Position numbers and translations under genes: made by a program
In this document: in pieces, positions 61,178 to 64,000 of the stretch
Position numbering within the stretch: the first letter of the stretch is position 1
Layout of the letters: each line of letters opens with the position of its first letter
Source: Muricomes intestini
Lineage (GTDB): Bacteria; Bacillota; Clostridia; Lachnospirales; Lachnospiraceae
DNA length: 64,000 nt
Reading direction: 5' to 3'
NCBI RefSeq assembly: GCF_004346165.1
Contig: NZ_SLZZ01000018.1
Span: 1 to 64,000, forward strand
Notes under the pieces: generated by a model
What the model was told of the DNA's origin: nothing
Seen by the model: only the letters and a program-made list of their open reading frames with translations
Databases searched by the model: none

Positions 61178-61970
61178 TTATTCATCCCTGCCTTTTTGCA
61201 CAATTAAGTCGTAGGTACCATCCTCATTATTCTTCAGTTTTAAAATCTGATGTCCCTCTTCCTTTCCAAAGTTTCCTCCAAAGGAGACCAGATAACCCGA
61301 TTTGCCTTCCCATGCATTAAAAGGACATGCCTTGACACAGCGTCCGCAATTCGTACACTTATCTTTATCCAGCACAATCTCGTTTTCCGTCTGGGTAAGA
61401 GCTCCATCACGGCAGGCTTTTGTGCACACGCCACAGAGGGTGCAGTCTTCGGGAATCCATTTCACCCCGTAACCGCCCTTGATTCCCATATCATTTCCCT
61501 CTGCCTTTAGATAATTATTCATACATCCGGTAACCCCAAATTTAAACTTGTGGGGCAGCTCCCGGCCAAAATAGTGCTCGGATATCTCCACCCGCCAGGG
61601 GATACGTGTCTATACAGCCGGAGCCGCATATGGCACTTCTCTGGCAGGCTGTAACTGTTCTTACTCTGGGTCCGCACACCCCGGTATCTACACCGCCCGT
61701 CTCCAACAATGGATATTTCTGCACACGCCCGCCAAACCCCGTAAATATGCCATCTCGTATATTGGCAAACTCATTTCTAAAGGGCAAATCAAAATCCAGA
61801 GGATAATGGAAGCTTTCTCCTTTCAGGGGAAGTACATCTCCCGGACGATAAATTGACGGGGCAGGGCTGTGGCGCAGGACTGTGTGAATGTCGGGGTGGT
61901 AATAAAAACTGTCAAAAAGCTTTATGGAAAGTGTTTTGTCTCCGTCACTTAAGAATACGCCGTCCTGCCT
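61178..61970 (-). pseudogene. Siroheme/4Fe-4S sulfite (or nitrite) reductase remnant, frameshifted
   Basis: One frame gives VQKYPLLETGGVDTGVCGPR, VRTVTACQRSAICGSGCIDT; the next frame resumes EISEHYFGRELPHKFKFGVT and GCMNNYLKAEGNDMGIKGGY. Two 4Fe-4S motifs follow (CTLCGVCTKAC, CTNCGRCVKAC). The Cys pattern is the siroheme site of clostridial assimilatory sulfite reductases. The frame changes near 61600 after CIDTYPL. The 5' part (61790-61970: SIKLFDSFYYHPDIHTVLRH, then YRPGDVLPLKGESFHYPLDF) is of unclear origin and stops in front of the cysN remnant. Not functional as it stands. Confidence 0.75.
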
Positions 61971-61977
61971 CTATCTG

Positions 61978-62379
61978 TCACTGAAATCCTCGGAAACTAT
62001 GGTTGGGACGGCACACTCTCTGCACCGGCATATAAAATCCCGGCTCCGGCGCGCCATTTGAAATATTTACCGTTTCCAGATGATTCAGCAGTGTCTCTCC
62101 ATGATACCATTTCATTTTATCGGAATGTACAGTAACATTATCCCCTTCCGTCGCAGAAACCGGTATAATGACAGCGTGTTTCAAACCCAATTCTCTGCTA
62201 AGGGCATCGGTCTTAAAATAGCGATAAGCCACGTCAATCGTGATCCCCTGCTCACGTTCTGCCATCAAACGATGAAGAATTTCCACCTTGCCTATTTTTA
62301 ACCAGATCAGGCTCCCCGGACAGACTTTACAGCACCGGCCGCAGCCGATACATTGGTTCTTCTTGATTTCAATGCTCAT
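61978..62379 (-). pseudogene. 4Fe-4S ferredoxin start fused to fragments of sulfate adenylyltransferase CysN
   Basis: From ATG 62379, well placed after AAGGAGAAATCT, the frame reads MSIEIKKNQCIGCGRCCKVC, then PGSLIWLKIGKVEI, an AprB-like ferredoxin start. It then changes to MAEREQGITIDVAYRYFKT, the switch region of CysN. It jumps to IIPVSATEGDNVTVHSDKMK, WYHGETLLNHLE and PGFYMPVQRVCRPNHSFRGF, the CysN middle. The ferredoxin end, most of the CysN GTPase domain and the CysN C-terminus are missing, and the frame stops right after SFRGFQ. Three separate pieces are thus welded in frame. Confidence 0.78.
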
Positions 62380-62393
62380 AGATTTCTCCTTAC

Positions 62394-62799
62394 TGCACAA
62401 GCGGCCTATCCACCCATCTTCGGAATACAATGTAGTCAGTGCAATACCGGCCACTGCTGTATGCAGGGCAAAGGGTAGTTCAATCAGACCATCCAGCACC
62501 CGCCTGAGCGGAAATCTATAACGGGTCAGAACCCAGGCAAGAAGGGTTCCAAACACTGCATTGATTACCGCAGCAATGGCGGAGCAGGAAAGGCTGACCC
62601 TATAGGCCGCCACTGTCTGCTTATCCGTTACCACCTTCCAGAACTCGCTGAAACTATAGTCAGTCAGTATTAAAAATACCGAGAACAGGGGGATTAGCAC
62701 AATGAAACTAAGCATTGTAATTGTAATTCCCATGGAAAGCCCGAGCCCTGGTATCACACTGTTGTTCTGTTTTTTGAAGGGCCTTTTCAGCCGGAACAT
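62394..62799 (-). pseudogene. Sulfate ABC transporter permease CysT, N-terminal part only
   Basis: The frame reads VIPGLGLSMGITITMLSFIV, LIPLFSVFLILTDYSF, AYRVSLSCSAIAAVINAVFG and ELPFALHTAVAGIALTTLYS. This is the first half of CysT/CysU with about three membrane segments. After GWIGRL it runs into the short leader of the ferredoxin gene. Roughly the last 140 residues, with the ATPase contact loop, are gone. Confidence 0.82.
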
Positions 62800-62811
62800 A
62801 TTTGAATCCTC

Positions 62812-63011
62812 CTATTGATATATCTGGTCAAAGATGGCTCCGTCCGCAAAAAGTTTCTCAGTAGCGGCATCCCATCCTCCAAAATCGTCATCAATATTTA
62901 CCAGCTCAATATTCAGGTCAAAGATATCACTGAACTCCTGCAGGATATTCTGAGAAAGCACCTACAACATCGGAAACGCACTGGAAGACGCAAATTAATT
63001 TTATTCAACAT
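62812..63011 (-). pseudogene. Sulfate-binding protein Sbp with its middle deleted
   Basis: A start (ATG 63011 after GGAGGGAATTTC) reads about ten residues. In another frame the C-terminal tail follows: LQEFSDIFDLNIELVNIDDD, FGGWDAATEKLFADGAIFDQ, ending IYQ. FGGWDAATEKFFADGAIFDQIY is the classical end of sulfate-binding proteins. Nearly all of the 300-residue middle is missing. It is followed by the CysT fragment in the normal gene order. Confidence 0.8.
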
Positions 63012-63241
63012 GAAATTCCCTCCTCACTCCATATTCCCACTTTCCTTATAAGTTTAATATATATTATATGGAATGGCTCAGAGATTTGCAACGTGAAATC
63101 AGGCAATCGTTTGCGTCCGAAAATGAAACACATAACATTTTTATAGTAAATTTCCTGCCTTTGTGCTAGAATGAAAGAGGTTTGGCGACAGAAAAAAGTT
63201 TCTTTTCCGCAAACTGAATTCAGAATTAAAGGAGAGTTATT

Positions 63242-64000
63242 ATGGCATCCATCAGACCCTTTCAGAGTATACGCCCCGCAAAAGAACTGGCATCCGCTAT
63301 TCCAGCACTTCCCTATGATGTGTACAGCAGCAAAGAGGCCAGAGATATTGTGAAGCAGAATTCTCTTTCCTTTTTGCAAATAGACCGGGCAGAAACCCAA
63401 TTCGCTCCTGATACAGATATGTACTCCCAGCCCGTATATGAGAAAGCCCGAGATACATTAAATGAAATGATAGAAAATGGCTACTTTGTTAAAGATAAGA
63501 GCCCCTGTTATTATATCTACGCCCTCACCCAAAACGGTCATACTCAAACTGGGCTTGTGGGCTGTGCCTCCATTGATGATTACCTGGAAGGCAGAATTAA
63601 AAAACATGAGCATACCCGGGAAGACAAGGAGCTGGACAGAATACGCCACATTGACACAATAAGTGCACAGACCGGTCCGATTTTCCTGGCTTACCATATG
63701 AATGCCTCATTGAATCAGATATTGAATGCAGTGAAAGACACTGCCCCGCTTTATGATTTCACAAGTAAAGACCATGTGCGGCATCAGGTGTGGCAGATTA
63801 AGAGCATAGAAAGTATTAATAAAATAACTTATATTTTCGAAGAAATTGACAATATTTATATAGCAGACGGCCATCACCGGGCCGCATCCGCTGTAAAGAC
63901 AGGCTTAAAACGCCGAACTGAACACCCTGACTATGACGGGAGTGAAGAGTTCAACTACTTCCTTTCCGTCCTCTTTCCTGCTGAAGAACTTCATATTTAC
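63242..64000 (+). CDS. DUF1015-family protein, cut by the window edge
   Basis: From ATG 63242 (after AAAGGAGAGTTATT) the frame runs open to the end of the window. It begins ASIRPFQSIRPAKELASAIP, then LPYDVYSSKEARDIVKQNSL and includes the signature IYIADGHHRAASAVKTGL. This fits DUF1015, a family often found next to serine/phosphoglycerate dehydrogenase genes, with unknown reaction. The C-terminal third lies outside the window. Confidence 0.9.
   Translation, partial: MASIRPFQSIRPAKELASAIPALPYDVYSSKEARDIVKQNSLSFLQIDRAETQFAPDTDMYSQPVYEKARDTLNEMIENGYFVKDKSPCYYIYALTQNGHTQTGLVGCASIDDYLEGRIKKHEHTREDKELDRIRHIDTISAQTGPIFLAYHMNASLNQILNAVKDTAPLYDFTSKDHVRHQVWQIKSIESINKITYIFEEIDNIYIADGHHRAASAVKTGLKRRTEHPDYDGSEEFNYFLSVLFPAEELHIY

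Overview
The window looks like a chromosomal segment of a low-to-mid GC anaerobic Firmicute, most likely a Lachnospiraceae/Clostridium cluster XIVa member. The grounds are strong AGGAGG ribosome sites, a sufCBDSU operon without sufA, a Bacillota-type type VII secretion system (T7SSb), a split transketolase, a GH42 beta-galactosidase, a TBADH-like secondary alcohol dehydrogenase and Fe/Mn superoxide dismutase. No species can be named from sequence alone.

Layout. 1-8.5 kb: the tail of a probable IS110-type transposase, a double VOC-domain protein with a Gfo/Idh/MocA oxidoreductase, small unknown genes, a Glu-Cys tRNA operon, a DUF3810 membrane protein, an MFS transporter and two winged-helix regulators, one clearly DtxR-like. 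8.7-13.7 kb: the divergent sufCBDSU Fe-S assembly operon. 13.7-16.9 kb: an ornithine cyclodeaminase-family enzyme, a YczE-type membrane protein and a mosaic of gene fragments (GH31, LacI, a second YczE piece). 16.9-33.1 kb: one long minus-strand T7SSb locus running from a lipoprotein through EsaA, EssA, EssB, WXG100, two related large LXG-like substrates, a membrane protein, a coiled-coil protein and YukD/EsaB to EssC and a small TIGR04197-like substrate. 33.2-45.5 kb: a deleted nuclease lipoprotein, sodA, AraC, GH42, CobW, two zinc alcohol dehydrogenases and a sugar ABC transporter whose ATPase lost its N-terminal half where it abuts a decapitated ROK gene. 45.5-50.5 kb: an Asn/Ala tRNA operon, an XdhC-like protein, CvpA, DUF5711 and a LysM protein. 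50.5-51.6 kb: a REP-associated transposase (RAYT) flanked by inverted palindromic repeats. 51.6-60.2 kb: split transketolase, transaldolase, LacI, recR-ybaB-dnaX, pfkA and tcdA. 60.2-64 kb: a collapsed sulfate-assimilation operon and the start of a DUF1015 gene.

How the parts work together. The T7SSb genes form one transcription unit with all the core parts. The two LXG-like proteins, the WXG100 protein and the TIGR04197 protein are its likely cargo or helpers. The suf operon is probably controlled by the divergent DtxR-like pair, and sodA has an operator-like palindrome just downstream of a near-consensus promoter. The transketolase pair with transaldolase is a non-oxidative pentose phosphate unit. 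A second theme is decay: at least nine gene remnants made by internal deletions are scattered among intact genes, together with several families of palindromic or terminal-inverted-repeat elements, one of which appears to derive from the 3' end of the local RAYT gene.
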